A stretch of 64,000 nt of DNA, from NCBI RefSeq assembly GCF_031759225.1, contig NZ_CP134494.1, forward strand, positions 2,478,501-2,542,500. The letters are read 5' to 3'. Below are positions 35,364-43,586 of the stretch, one piece after another. How positions within the stretch are numbered: position 1 is the stretch's first letter; the number at the start of each line of letters is the position of its first letter. Both the position numbers and the translations under genes were made by a program. The notes beneath the pieces are model-generated. The model worked only from the letters and a program-made list of their open reading frames with translations, did not search any database and had not been told where the DNA came from. Source of the DNA: Mesobacillus jeotgali. Its GTDB lineage: Bacteria; Bacillota; Bacilli; Bacillales; Cytobacillaceae.

Positions 35364-35903
35364 CTAGTTAGACATCGCTTTATTATTAAAAATGTTATGA
35401 ATCGGGTTAAGCAAAACAGCTCCCATTCCCTGAATGATGGTTTTAACGATAACCTGGCCTAGAATTGCCGCGGGTACCGCTTCCCATGGAAGGAAGTTTG
35501 CACCAAGCGGGCTAAGGCCAATTATGACGAAAATGATTGAATCAAGCAGGCCGCCGACCAAACCACTGTAGAATACTCTCCAGCTCATTGGCAGCTTGAG
35601 CCGTGTATAAATCTCTGTGTCAGTCGTTTCGGCGACAGCAAAGCTTAATGCAGAGGCAACGACTATATTAAGTGTATCGCCTAGAAGAAAAGATACGATG
35701 GCTGACAGGACAAGAGCCAGACCGATGAACATATAAGTTTTCTTACGCCCATACTTATTTTGTACAAGATCTCGAAAAATGAATGTAGCCCCTATTAGCA
35801 ATGTTCCCATCGGTACGATGAACATGCCGAAATGAAGCGGTGCAAGCGCAGCTGTAATCACATTTGCCGTTATAATTGAAATTAAGTATAAAAAGATCCT
35901 CAT
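35364..35903 (-). CDS. Queuosine-precursor transporter (VUT/YhhQ type)
   Basis: A 179-residue inner-membrane protein with six hydrophobic segments. Family landmarks are IFRDLVQNKYGRKKTY after segment 2 and AETTDTEIYTRLK in the middle. Members import preQ0 or preQ1. It lies 37 bp downstream of queC in the riboswitch-controlled transcript, which strongly supports a queuosine-precursor role. Which precursor is moved is not certain. Confidence 0.85.
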   Translation of the reverse strand: MRIFLYLISIITANVITAALAPLHFGMFIVPMGTLLIGATFIFRDLVQNKYGRKKTYMFIGLALVLSAIVSFLLGDTLNIVVASALSFAVAETTDTEIYTRLKLPMSWRVFYSGLVGGLLDSIIFVIIGLSPLGANFLPWEAVPAAILGQVIVKTIIQGMGAVLLNPIHNIFNNKAMSN

Positions 35904-35940
35904 GATTTTACCTCCGTCTATTAAAATCTTTATCTATTAT

Positions 35941-36600
35941 TCATTTTTTTCCGACTGTCTCAAGGTACTCGGCAAGACCATTTTTCCTTAGCTGACAAGA
36001 TGGGCATATCCCGCATCCTTCTGCAATGATTCCGTTATAGCAAGTCAGTGTTTTTGTCCTGATATATTCAAAAGCGTCCAGTTCATCAGCCAACTTCCAG
36101 GTTTGAGCCTTGTTCAGCCACATCAATGGTGTATGAATGACAAAGTTCTGGTCCATTGATAGATTAAGAGTCACATTCAACGATTTAATGAATTGATCCC
36201 TGCAATCCGGGTAGCCGCTGAAATCCGTTTCGCACACACCTGTTATGATGTGTTTAGCGTTCACTTGACTAGCTAGCACGCCTGCAAAGGATAAAAATAA
36301 TAAATTTCTCCCCGGCACAAAGGTCGTAGGCAGATTTCCATCTTCCCCTTCCTTTACTTCAATATCATTCCGGGTAAGCGCGTTTGGCGCAAGCTGGTTA
36401 AGCAAACTCATATCCAGAACATGATGCTTGATCCCGAGCTCGCTTGCGATTTCTTTTGCGCATTGAATTTCTGTCCTGTGCCTCTGGTTGTAATCGAAAG
36501 TAACTGCCTCAACTTCTTCGAATTCCCTCATGGCCCAAAACAAGCACGTTGTACTATCCTGTCCGCCGCTGAACACAACAACTGCTTTTTCCTTTTTCAT
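35941..36600 (-). CDS. queC: 7-cyano-7-deazaguanine synthase QueC
   Basis: Converts 7-carboxy-7-deazaguanine and ammonia to preQ0 using ATP, in queuosine synthesis. The PP-loop SGGQDS is at residues 11-16. The C-terminal zinc site uses Cys in [26 protein letters not shown] spacing (CGICPSC visible). The 219 residues equal the usual length. GGAG lies 8 nt before the ATG. Unlike B. subtilis, queD, queE and queF do not follow directly; a transporter gene does. Confidence 0.96.
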   Translation of the reverse strand: MKKEKAVVVFSGGQDSTTCLFWAMREFEEVEAVTFDYNQRHRTEIQCAKEIASELGIKHHVLDMSLLNQLAPNALTRNDIEVKEGEDGNLPTTFVPGRNLLFLSFAGVLASQVNAKHIITGVCETDFSGYPDCRDQFIKSLNVTLNLSMDQNFVIHTPLMWLNKAQTWKLADELDAFEYIRTKTLTCYNGIIAEGCGICPSCQLRKNGLAEYLETVGKK

Positions 36601-36622
36601 TAAAAAAACTCCTTTACAACAG

Positions 36623-36655
36623 AAAAAACAGCACCACTAAGACAGCAGTACTGTT
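36623..36655 (-). terminator. Riboswitch expression-platform terminator
   Basis: AACAGTACT pairs with GGTGCTGTT through nine pairs including G-U, followed by TTTTTT on the minus strand. It lies between the preQ1 aptamer and queC. Confidence 0.75.
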
Positions 36656-36660
36656 TTCCC

Positions 36661-36692
36661 TTAGTTTTTTTGAGAGGGTAGCTAGAACCTCT
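36661..36692 (-). ncRNA. preQ1-I riboswitch aptamer
   Basis: On the minus strand AGAGGTTCTAGCTACCCTCT is followed by CAAAAAAACTAA, the preQ1 class I pattern: stem P1 AGAGG/CCTCT, loop CUAGC, and an A-rich tail ending ACUAA. With the terminator downstream it should switch queC and the transporter off when preQ1 is plentiful. Confidence 0.92.
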
Positions 36693-36910
36693 TCCGCAAG
36701 AACGGAATATGTAATTTTGACATTTTCATTTTACCATACATTTTATAGATTAAAAGATATTTTTATTCCATTACTTTTTACTTTTACAAGGCCCTAACAA
36801 GATAGTTTATATGGTCAAGTTCTCTAACAGGGCATCTTGCTCATTCAAAATAATTTTGCAGGAATAAAATGAATACAGGCACCTACGTAAAATCAAAAAG
36901 GAGGATACAG

Positions 36911-37393
36911 ATGGATATTGAGGCTTATTTTTCTAGAAGCCGTGAATTATTTGAGCAGCATCATGATGAGGATCACCCAGAGTGCCAAAATCCTGACTTT
37001 CCTGTCTCTTGTGGGTCAGCGGAAAATGAACAGCTGGAATCCAGTTCGAATCAATATTGCCATAGCTATAAAGATGATTGTGTACCCGTAATATTTGACC
37101 GTCGCTATAATTTCGCAGACCGGGAGCTATGCAGCAGGCATTTCAGCGTTCGTTTGGGTGGATTGCGCAATAAAATGGCTGCAGTCTTGCGAGGATATAT
37201 CGGCTGCAATGTTGTCATTGGGACGGATTGTGACGATCACTTTAATAAGATTCACGGCAGGCTGACCTTCGTAGGAACTGATTTTGTGGAGATGGCTCTC
37301 CATAAATGCAAACAACACTCTAAAAAGAAATACAGGATGATACCTTTCGATACAATCAACTGGTTTGAAATGGATCAAGAAGAGAACGCCTGA
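36911..37393 (+). CDS. Cys/His-rich protein with Sm-like barrel segment
   Basis: Not a named gene. From the ATG at 36911 (AAGGAGG 7 nt upstream) it has 160 residues. The N-terminal 75 are rich in Cys, His and acidic residues (FEQHHDEDHPEC, NQYCHSYKDDC), suited to metal binding. The C-terminal 70 form a strand pattern GCNVVIGTDC, then GRLTFVGTDFVEMAL, then YRMIPFDTINWF, resembling the DUF2642/Sm-like barrel seen in its neighbours. It converges on the Mnx-locus gene at 37401. A frame from ATG 36869 is open but has a weaker site. I infer a Mnx- or spore-surface-associated accessory protein. Confidence 0.75.
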   Translation: MDIEAYFSRSRELFEQHHDEDHPECQNPDFPVSCGSAENEQLESSSNQYCHSYKDDCVPVIFDRRYNFADRELCSRHFSVRLGGLRNKMAAVLRGYIGCNVVIGTDCDDHFNKIHGRLTFVGTDFVEMALHKCKQHSKKKYRMIPFDTINWFEMDQEENA

Positions 37394-37415
37394 GCAGAAC
37401 TCAGGCGTTTTTCAT
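37385..37415. terminator. Bidirectional terminator at the 3' end of the mnx region
   Basis: AACGCCTGAG and CTCAGGCGTT stem with a 5-nt loop, followed by TTTCATTTTTT on the plus strand. The stop codons of both converging genes lie in it. Confidence 0.85.
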
Positions 37416-38309
37416 TTTTTTCAGGTAGCAGCACGAGGAAAAAGGTATTTCGATCTCCTGGTCACTTTGGCTGACTAGATGGATTTTGCTGTTTTCACAA
37501 CCTTTTAAAAGTCCTGTTTCCTTGCCTGTATTTGTATAAATCGTAACTTTTTGATCTGCAAATGTCTTAAGGTACATCGATAACTTAATCCTGAAAAAAA
37601 TCTGGACCAATTCGGGATCTCCAGCGACGGTTTCTCCAAAATTGTAAGTCAGTTCCCTTCGAAAACATGGTTCAATATCTGCTAGTGGAGTATGGGATTT
37701 TGGAGGCTGATATGGCTTTTTAGATAAGACGAGACATGTACTTCGGAACGGTATTAGATACATCTTTCCATTCTTCTGGATCTGAACAAAATCACTGCCA
37801 ACTAATTGTACAAATCCTTCAAGAAAATTCTTGCTCAACTTTTTCTTTTTCAGCCTATGCTTGCGCTTCAAGTTATTCTTCTTCGCCAGCCGTTTCTTTT
37901 TGGGCCTTTTTTTCGTCGATGACTTCTTGTTTATTACTTCTTCGATAGATTCTGTACTTTCACCTGATTGGTTCCCATCTGAATCAGAACACCTGATCTT
38001 GATTTTTACCATTTCCCCTGCCAGGCCATCAAATAAAATCCTGCGCCCGAGTTCGGACTGCTCATTTGAAAGACCCAGATCTAAAAGCATGCGATTGGCT
38101 CCGTCAATTTTTTCTTCCAGTTCATGCAGCCTTCCTTCCGGCAAACAAGATGTTGGAGATGGGAATCTCGGAGTTTCGATTACGTCAGGACAATCGTCCG
38201 GGAGACAAAAATCGTCTTTAGGACCGGTTCTCGATGAGGAACTGCTTTCCAATACTTCCTGGCTTGAAGACTCTTCGGCCGGGATTTCAATTTTATGCCT
38301 CTTTTTCAT
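37401..38309 (-). CDS. Mnx-locus accessory protein with two Sm-like segments
   Basis: Not a named gene. A 302-residue protein beginning MKKRHKIEIPAEESSS, with a Ser/acidic first 100 residues, a very basic Lys/Arg stretch in the middle (KKRPKKKRLAKK), and two Sm-like strand patterns: FVQLVGSDFVQIQKNGKMYL..IPF and VTIYTNTGKETGLLKG..IEIPFSS. Between them is RRELTYNFGETVA, also found as RKLTTNFGETVA in the protein at 42689-43453. GGGGAG lies 7 nt before the ATG at 38309, and the gene overlaps mnxG by 17 nt, so it is the last gene of the operon. I infer an accessory or scaffold role for the oxidase on the spore. Confidence 0.8.
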   Translation of the reverse strand: MKKRHKIEIPAEESSSQEVLESSSSSRTGPKDDFCLPDDCPDVIETPRFPSPTSCLPEGRLHELEEKIDGANRMLLDLGLSNEQSELGRRILFDGLAGEMVKIKIRCSDSDGNQSGESTESIEEVINKKSSTKKRPKKKRLAKKNNLKRKHRLKKKKLSKNFLEGFVQLVGSDFVQIQKNGKMYLIPFRSTCLVLSKKPYQPPKSHTPLADIEPCFRRELTYNFGETVAGDPELVQIFFRIKLSMYLKTFADQKVTIYTNTGKETGLLKGCENSKIHLVSQSDQEIEIPFSSCCYLKKMKNA

Positions 38310-41300
38310 CGTCCCACTCCCCTTCAACTTCCTCAAGACGGGGCAGGTTTTCTTTCGAATCCTTATGGACCCGGAAGATTCCCCACATTCCCAATTCTAT
38401 GTCCCAACGGATATTGCCAGAGCGGTACAAGTAATCCCCAGGTAAATTGAATAGTCCTCCTGCTCCACCAATCAAACGCAAATCATCAGTATGCCCCGTT
38501 ATCATATGACCCAAAAAAGACTGGATTCGTGAATCAAGATCCTTACTATCGAACTTCCAATAATGTCCGTGCAAGTGGAAGGTATGCGATCTTCGCCTTT
38601 CTGCTGGTGTGGTAATTCGTATTACCACTGGCTCACCCGGATAAGCTTCGAATAGAGGGGTAGCGGGATCCCCGAAAATTTCTGAAGAGAAGAGTTCGTG
38701 CATTACTGGGTGTTCCCTGAATCGATTGATCAGCCTCTCACTTCGATAATTAAATCCCCTTGACCCATAATCGTACGTATCGACCTCTTCGAGTACCTCA
38801 GTATCTGGTATCACTCCATCCATCGGATCAATGATGACTTTACCATTCTTATCCTCCAGCCTTACACCATCGTGTAATATGAGGACAAATTCTCTTGTTG
38901 CCGGCAGTAACGGATGACGAAGAATCACATTTTCGCCTGTATTTATTTTTTCCATGCTGTGAGGATCAAGGTAAGATGTAAACCTCGATTCAGCAATAAA
39001 TGCACCGAATGTCCCAAATGAACGGTGATTCCGGAGATCGGCCATATCCCACATCGAACACATTCCGAACTGTCCGTCTACAAACCATCTATACGTGATT
39101 GTTTCGCCAGGACCAACTGTCTGGTCAGGATTGTATCCAACAGTATCTCCGCTTGAAGTCTTTACATCATAGTTCAACAAGCTGGTATGAAGTGAAATCC
39201 TTAGTGAGGGAGGATAATAGGATTGTTCTTTAACAGGCGGGTACGGATGGATTCCGTCTGGAAAAGGAAAGAGTTCCTTCTTTAACTCACTTGTCAGGGT
39301 TACTTCAACAAGGTCACCCACGTTCGCCCTCAGGATAAGTGGCACGGGATTCTTTTTGCCTGATAGGATATCTTCCACATCCTCTTTTAATGCAAAAATA
39401 ATTCCATATGGGTCATGATCGCCATAAGAATTATATTTAATCGGTGTCTGGAATGCGACTACCTCGAACTTCTTGACTGGTGAACCAGGATAAGCGCCTG
39501 GAGGGAGACTGGACAGAGGATTTGCTTTCTCAGGCGGTTTACCCGTAGGCTTTGGAGTTTCACCTGGCCCTTTTGGCGGCTCGCGGTCAGCCAATACGAT
39601 CAAATCGTCTATTTTCCCGCTGTACGCTCGGATTAACCCCCATGTCCCGAGCCATACATCTTCCTCATCCTCAAATGCCCATAGATAATCACCTGAGCCT
39701 GGTATTTCAGTCTCAAATGTAAAGGATTCCGAAATCCCGATATGCTGCTGCGCTTTCATGGATGAACCCAGGTCAGGCCGCTCTTCTTTCCATCTTAAAC
39801 CATGAATATTGAAGCTGTGCGATTCCTCATGGGCTCCTTGCAATAGCCTGATCCTGATTGGGTCTCCTTCATACGCCCTTAAAATCGGTGTCACAGGGTC
39901 CCCGTGAACATAAGAGCTGAAGGAATAAGCAGGATCGCAATCTTCACCAAGCCTGAATTTCAGCGGTTCATTTTTAAAGTTAACACCAAAGACACCTGGG
40001 TCATCCTCTGATCCAGGATAATCTGGCGGCTGGATGGGTCGACCGTTTTTGTCAAATAAAAGGGCAAAGTCATGGACAAAAAGGGTTTGGTCCCGATAAT
40101 CCGGAATCAATGGGTGTTCAACTGAAATCTGAGTACCACGATCCACCTCTTCACCCGTTCTTGAGTCAAGGAATTTCGAAAAACGCGGCTGGATTACGCC
40201 TGCTCCAAAAACTCCATGCTGCTGGTGTGAGTTGGCAAATAAATGGTCATGGAAGAAAAACGCTTTTAACTCGGTTTCGGCATACCATTCATAACGAATC
40301 GTCTGGCCAGGAAGGACTGCACTATCATAATTCCAACCTACATTTCCTCCGTCACAGGCGAGAACATCGAATTTTACAAAGTGAATATGGAAACCATTTT
40401 CATATGTCCTTGTCACCAGCTGGAAAGCATCGCCATCTAAAATATGGGGCATGCGATTTGTATAATTCATCCGTATACATGTACCAGCAGGAACATGGAA
40501 TACAAGCGGCTCAGGCTCTTTCTTGCCTGAAAGGACATCGTCAAGGTCTTCATCCATCACATAAAACCTGGCTTTCGGGTCATGCCAGCCCTGTTTGTTA
40601 TAGACTACTGGCATTTCAATTGCAGAGACATTAAACTCCACGACAACTGGATCCTGGTCAATGCATGGGTCAACGAAAACAGCCCCCGGACGAGGGTTTT
40701 CAATCCCTGCATTCCGCTCCAGTTCGGTCATTTCCCTGCCACCGACAATACCCAGCGGCGGCCTTGGGGCTTTGTAGCCAACTTTTCCAGGTATGAAATT
40801 AGGGAAGCCCGGTTTTTCAGCAGTAGGTCTTGTCGGTGCGGGTCGGTCTGGTAAAGGCTTTAATGCCTGAATTCGGACACCATTTGGATAACACTGGCTT
40901 CCATCCTGCAGTGTGTCAAAAACCCTGTTGATTCCCCACATGCCTATGCCGAAATGGGGATACAGGTGGCAGTGGATGATGGAGTCACCGATTGCACCGT
41001 GAAGGCTCCCGAGACCATAGAGCGGTTGAATGGAATAATGAGTTTGGGGGCTTATGGACTGGGCATCGATTAGTTCAGCATTCATATTGCTGGAATCCCC
41101 CAGCCACTGATGAACATGATAATGAAAAACATGTGTTTCTTTGACACCGCCATGAATCAGCCTTATGACTGCAGGATCACCGACATACCCCCTGAGAATC
41201 GGTGTAGCTGGATCACCAAATACCCACGAGTCATGATGCACTTCTTCAGAATCACAGTCTGGGCATACAACTCCGGCATCTATTAATTTTTTCCGATTTG

Positions 41301-41973
41301 TCATAGGTTCATAGCGTAGATTCACTCCATGGAAGGACTCAGCTTCCTGGTTTGTCATCGGATTCAAAGGACGGTTTCCGGTCAGGTCCTTAATCTCCAT
41401 TTCGTCATTGAAAAACCAGGCATATTCCCTGAAGGACGGAAGAAAAGGATGGTGTATATCGGCATAGACGCCACTGTTGATTGGCCCCCCAGTAACTGGA
41501 TCTGTCCAGGAGGATCCCCTTTTTTCGACAAGCAGTGCTCCGAACAAACCCTGAACACTGGATCCTTGCTCGGTGCTTGAAATATTCCCCAGGTCAGTGA
41601 AGAAATGAATTCCTTCCTGACTAGCATTGAGTCTGTAAAGGATTTTCTCACCGGGTTCTGCGGTTGTATCCGGATTGTAGCCAGCATCCGCACCATCAGA
41701 AGTCAAAACATAGTAATCAGCTTCCTGAAAGTGCATTCCCGCTGAAAAAGGAAGCTGGTTCTCAAAGAGGATCTCTACAACATCTCCCTCATTCGCGCGA
41801 ATCGTTAACGGTTGAACAAGGTCGATTGGCTTGAATGGGTTTTTTCCTACGAGTTCCTTAAGCTTTGTTTCATTTTCCTTCAGCACATATATTCTGCCAT
41901 TAGGGTTGTGATCACCAAAGGTATTTACTACGATTCTCGTAGATATCCCCACAACATGATATTTTCTTAACAT
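38293..41973 (-). CDS. mnxG: Mn(II)-oxidising multicopper oxidase MnxG
   Basis: Large multicopper oxidase catalysing oxidation of Mn(II) to Mn(IV) oxide on the spore surface. At 1226 residues it matches the unusual size of Bacillus MnxG (about 138 kDa). It is built from repeated cupredoxin-like domains; copper-ligand clusters are HVFHYHVHQW (281-290), HCHLYPHFGIGM (334-345, type 1 copper with Met), FHIHFVKF (528-535), HDHLFANSHQQH (575-586), HSFNIHG (719-725) and HTFHLHGHYW (1130-1139). A CPDC with HH follows at 237-247. There is no signal peptide, as expected for a mother-cell-made spore protein. AAGGGGGG lies 6 nt before the ATG. It lies 22 bp after mnxF. Name based on size, motifs and neighbours. 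Confidence 0.9.
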   Translation of the reverse strand: MLRKYHVVGISTRIVVNTFGDHNPNGRIYVLKENETKLKELVGKNPFKPIDLVQPLTIRANEGDVVEILFENQLPFSAGMHFQEADYYVLTSDGADAGYNPDTTAEPGEKILYRLNASQEGIHFFTDLGNISSTEQGSSVQGLFGALLVEKRGSSWTDPVTGGPINSGVYADIHHPFLPSFREYAWFFNDEMEIKDLTGNRPLNPMTNQEAESFHGVNLRYEPMTNRKKLIDAGVVCPDCDSEEVHHDSWVFGDPATPILRGYVGDPAVIRLIHGGVKETHVFHYHVHQWLGDSSNMNAELIDAQSISPQTHYSIQPLYGLGSLHGAIGDSIIHCHLYPHFGIGMWGINRVFDTLQDGSQCYPNGVRIQALKPLPDRPAPTRPTAEKPGFPNFIPGKVGYKAPRPPLGIVGGREMTELERNAGIENPRPGAVFVDPCIDQDPVVVEFNVSAIEMPVVYNKQGWHDPKARFYVMDEDLDDVLSGKKEPEPLVFHVPAGTCIRMNYTNRMPHILDGDAFQLVTRTYENGFHIHFVKFDVLACDGGNVGWNYDSAVLPGQTIRYEWYAETELKAFFFHDHLFANSHQQHGVFGAGVIQPRFSKFLDSRTGEEVDRGTQISVEHPLIPDYRDQTLFVHDFALLFDKNGRPIQPPDYPGSEDDPGVFGVNFKNEPLKFRLGEDCDPAYSFSSYVHGDPVTPILRAYEGDPIRIRLLQGAHEESHSFNIHGLRWKEERPDLGSSMKAQQHIGISESFTFETEIPGSGDYLWAFEDEEDVWLGTWGLIRAYSGKIDDLIVLADREPPKGPGETPKPTGKPPEKANPLSSLPPGAYPGSPVKKFEVVAFQTPIKYNSYGDHDPYGIIFALKEDVEDILSGKKNPVPLILRANVGDLVEVTLTSELKKELFPFPDGIHPYPPVKEQSYYPPSLRISLHTSLLNYDVKTSSGDTVGYNPDQTVGPGETITYRWFVDGQFGMCSMWDMADLRNHRSFGTFGAFIAESRFTSYLDPHSMEKINTGENVILRHPLLPATREFVLILHDGVRLEDKNGKVIIDPMDGVIPDTEVLEEVDTYDYGSRGFNYRSERLINRFREHPVMHELFSSEIFGDPATPLFEAYPGEPVVIRITTPAERRRSHTFHLHGHYWKFDSKDLDSRIQSFLGHMITGHTDDLRLIGGAGGLFNLPGDYLYRSGNIRWDIELGMWGIFRVHKDSKENLPRLEEVEGEWDDEKEA

Positions 41974-41995
41974 GGATTTCCCCCCTTCTTAGGAT

Positions 41996-42289
41996 TTAAT
42001 AGTCTTTAAGTTCCGGGATGGCAGGTGCACCAGGTCTTTCAATATAGAAAACCTCAATATTATGAATATGGATGTACCACTCCCTGTTTTCTAACTGTGC
42101 AAAGTGAGTGGTTTCCACATCAATCTTGACTGTATCACCGATTAATTCCTTGATTGTGCCAACAAACATATAGGGATAGGATGGCGAAATGACCAGCGAC
42201 TTGTGGCCTATTCCATTTCTGAAATGTTCTAGAATGGCAGAGTCATGGATTTCATTCACATTTGTCATTTTTGAGTAATCTGTGGACAT
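41996..42289 (-). CDS. mnxF: Mn oxidase small subunit MnxF
   Basis: A 97-residue protein (about 11 kDa) immediately upstream of mnxG, matching MnxF in size and place. In the known complex MnxE and MnxF form a hexamer with one MnxG and help bind copper. The visible core is strand-rich: KSLVISPSYPYMFVGTIKEL, DTVKIDVETTHF and YIHIHNIEVFYI, an Sm-like barrel pattern, with His residues near both ends. It is 28 bp from mnxE and 22 bp from mnxG. Identification rests on length, order and the adjacent oxidase. Confidence 0.8.
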   Translation of the reverse strand: MSTDYSKMTNVNEIHDSAILEHFRNGIGHKSLVISPSYPYMFVGTIKELIGDTVKIDVETTHFAQLENREWYIHIHNIEVFYIERPGAPAIPELKDY

Positions 42290-42317
42290 AAGAAAAATGC
42301 CTCCTTGGTCTCAGTGA

Positions 42318-42650
42318 TTAAACTAGCGGTATTCTCATCGAGCAATCAATGTCTGGTGTAAAATGGGCGATTTTTTCAAAAGGGATGGATAATGGAACCG
42401 GGAACTTATGGAACGGTGCATTCAGAATTTTGACTGTAACAGGAGATAATGTTAAATGGCCAGGTTCCACTTCTGCTATTTTGCCGCAAAAAATCGGCCT
42501 GAAGGTTTGCCCCAGGATATTTAATTGTGATGATTCCGTAATGATCAGAATTTGATTGCCCATTTCTCCCTTAAAAAAATCAAATAGAGGATCATTTACC
42601 TCTACAGCACTGGATGTTGGCATTAAAGATTTAATTTGTGACTCATGCAA
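42318..42650 (-). CDS. mnxE: Mn oxidase small subunit MnxE
   Basis: A 110-residue protein (about 12 kDa), the size of MnxE, second small subunit of the Mnx complex. The pattern NQILIITESSQLNILGQ, CGKIAEVEPGHLTLS and VPLSIPFEKIAHF again fits an Sm-like barrel as in MnxF and the larger neighbours. TTG start at 42650 with GGGTGA 6 nt upstream. It lies 38 bp after the preceding gene in the same transcript. Alternative: any DUF2642-like spore protein, but the genomic order makes MnxE most likely. Confidence 0.78.
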   Translation of the reverse strand: MHESQIKSLMPTSSAVEVNDPLFDFFKGEMGNQILIITESSQLNILGQTFRPIFCGKIAEVEPGHLTLSPVTVKILNAPFHKFPVPLSIPFEKIAHFTPDIDCSMRIPLV

Positions 42651-42688
42651 GCCGCTTCACCCTTTCGTAAATAAAACTTTTTATATCG

Positions 42689-43453
42689 TTATTTAAACAT
42701 ACTCTTAATCATGTTCTTCCCCAATAAAATCAACTGTGCAAAAAGGCGGGCAGAACAAATATACGTAAGATCACTGAAGGCAATTTCCCTTTTTGAACCA
42801 TAGGATTGCAGTAAAAAACAATCGTCAGAGACTGAAGCGATTCTCCCTATTACAGTCTCATCAGGTAAAACCGCCTTTACCCAAACTCCTTGATATCTCT
42901 CAAGATTTCCTTTAAGTGACTCTTCATAAAATTGCTGAATCAAGACCTCCCGTTTGGCAACGGTCTCACCAAAATTGGTAGTCAGTTTTCGCTTCAGATC
43001 ATTATCATAAATGAAATTTTGGTGCTCGCCTTCGTAAGTCGGCACACCGGATGGAGAGTTTGCTGATCTAACGGATTTGTATGGGATCCATATCCGCTCC
43101 TTTAAATTCGTCAATGTAACAAAATCCCTTCCGATAGCACTAACCTTTCCGAAGATCTCCTTTATATGAGCTTGGTGGTCCATATAGACTATTACTTCCT
43201 GGTTCCTTTTCATCTTAAAAAATTTCTTTAAAATCAATGATTTTTTAAATTGGGGAACTGCATTCGCCAATGTCTGAAGGTTTTTTTGTTCCAGGTACTC
43301 CGAAATGATTTTATTCTCTTCAAGTGAAGTCGCACCAGGCGGGGATGTGATGCGATCTCCCACTTCATGGATTGGATCAATATTCCCGGCTTCATGTTTT
43401 CTTTGCTCTAAAAGATTTTTCAAATAATCCGAATGGCGCATACCCGTTTTCAA
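42689..43453 (-). CDS. First gene of the mnx operon; two-barrel accessory protein
   Basis: Position corresponds to the genes preceding mnxEFG (mnxD place), but I cannot confirm the name. The protein has 254 residues. A helical N-terminus (SDYLKNLLEQRKHEAG) is followed by barrel 1 (EVIVYMDHQAHIKEIFGKVS, GRDFVTLTN, IWIPYKSV), the linker RKLTTNFGETVAKREVLIQQ, and barrel 2 (GVWVKAVLPDETVIGRIASV, REIAFSDLTYICSA). The architecture repeats that of the gene at 37401. TTG at 43453 lies 6 nt after AAGGAGG (another TTG at 43456 lies 3 nt after it). It is first after the SigK promoter. Confidence 0.8.
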   Translation of the reverse strand: MKTGMRHSDYLKNLLEQRKHEAGNIDPIHEVGDRITSPPGATSLEENKIISEYLEQKNLQTLANAVPQFKKSLILKKFFKMKRNQEVIVYMDHQAHIKEIFGKVSAIGRDFVTLTNLKERIWIPYKSVRSANSPSGVPTYEGEHQNFIYDNDLKRKLTTNFGETVAKREVLIQQFYEESLKGNLERYQGVWVKAVLPDETVIGRIASVSDDCFLLQSYGSKREIAFSDLTYICSARLFAQLILLGKNMIKSMFK

Positions 43454-43485
43454 CAAATTGCCTCCTTTCGAACAGATTTTCCCAT

Positions 43486-43513
43486 TATCTTATGAGGCAA
43501 ATATCATAAATGT
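43486..43513 (-). promoter_or_regulatory. SigK promoter of the mnx operon
   Basis: On the minus strand AC (43513-43512), 17 bp, CATAAGATA (43494-43486), a complete match to the SigK pattern AC-N16/17-CATA-N3-TA. The AAGGAGG of the first mnx gene begins about 20 nt downstream. Late mother-cell expression fits the spore-surface Mn oxidase of marine Bacillus. Confidence 0.85.
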
Positions 43514-43586
43514 CATTATAATTGGCAAAAAATTCAAACACCTCATTTTTAATTATGAATACATTGAACAGTAGAGGTGATGCGTC

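Noticed and set aside
37831..38445. 204-codon open frame on the plus strand
   Set aside because: It is antisense to the Mnx-locus genes and arises from their Ser/Glu/Lys-rich codons. It lacks a ribosome-binding site and a plausible protein pattern.
40110..40634. 174-codon plus-strand frame inside mnxG
   Set aside because: Antisense to a clear multicopper-oxidase domain, without start signals.
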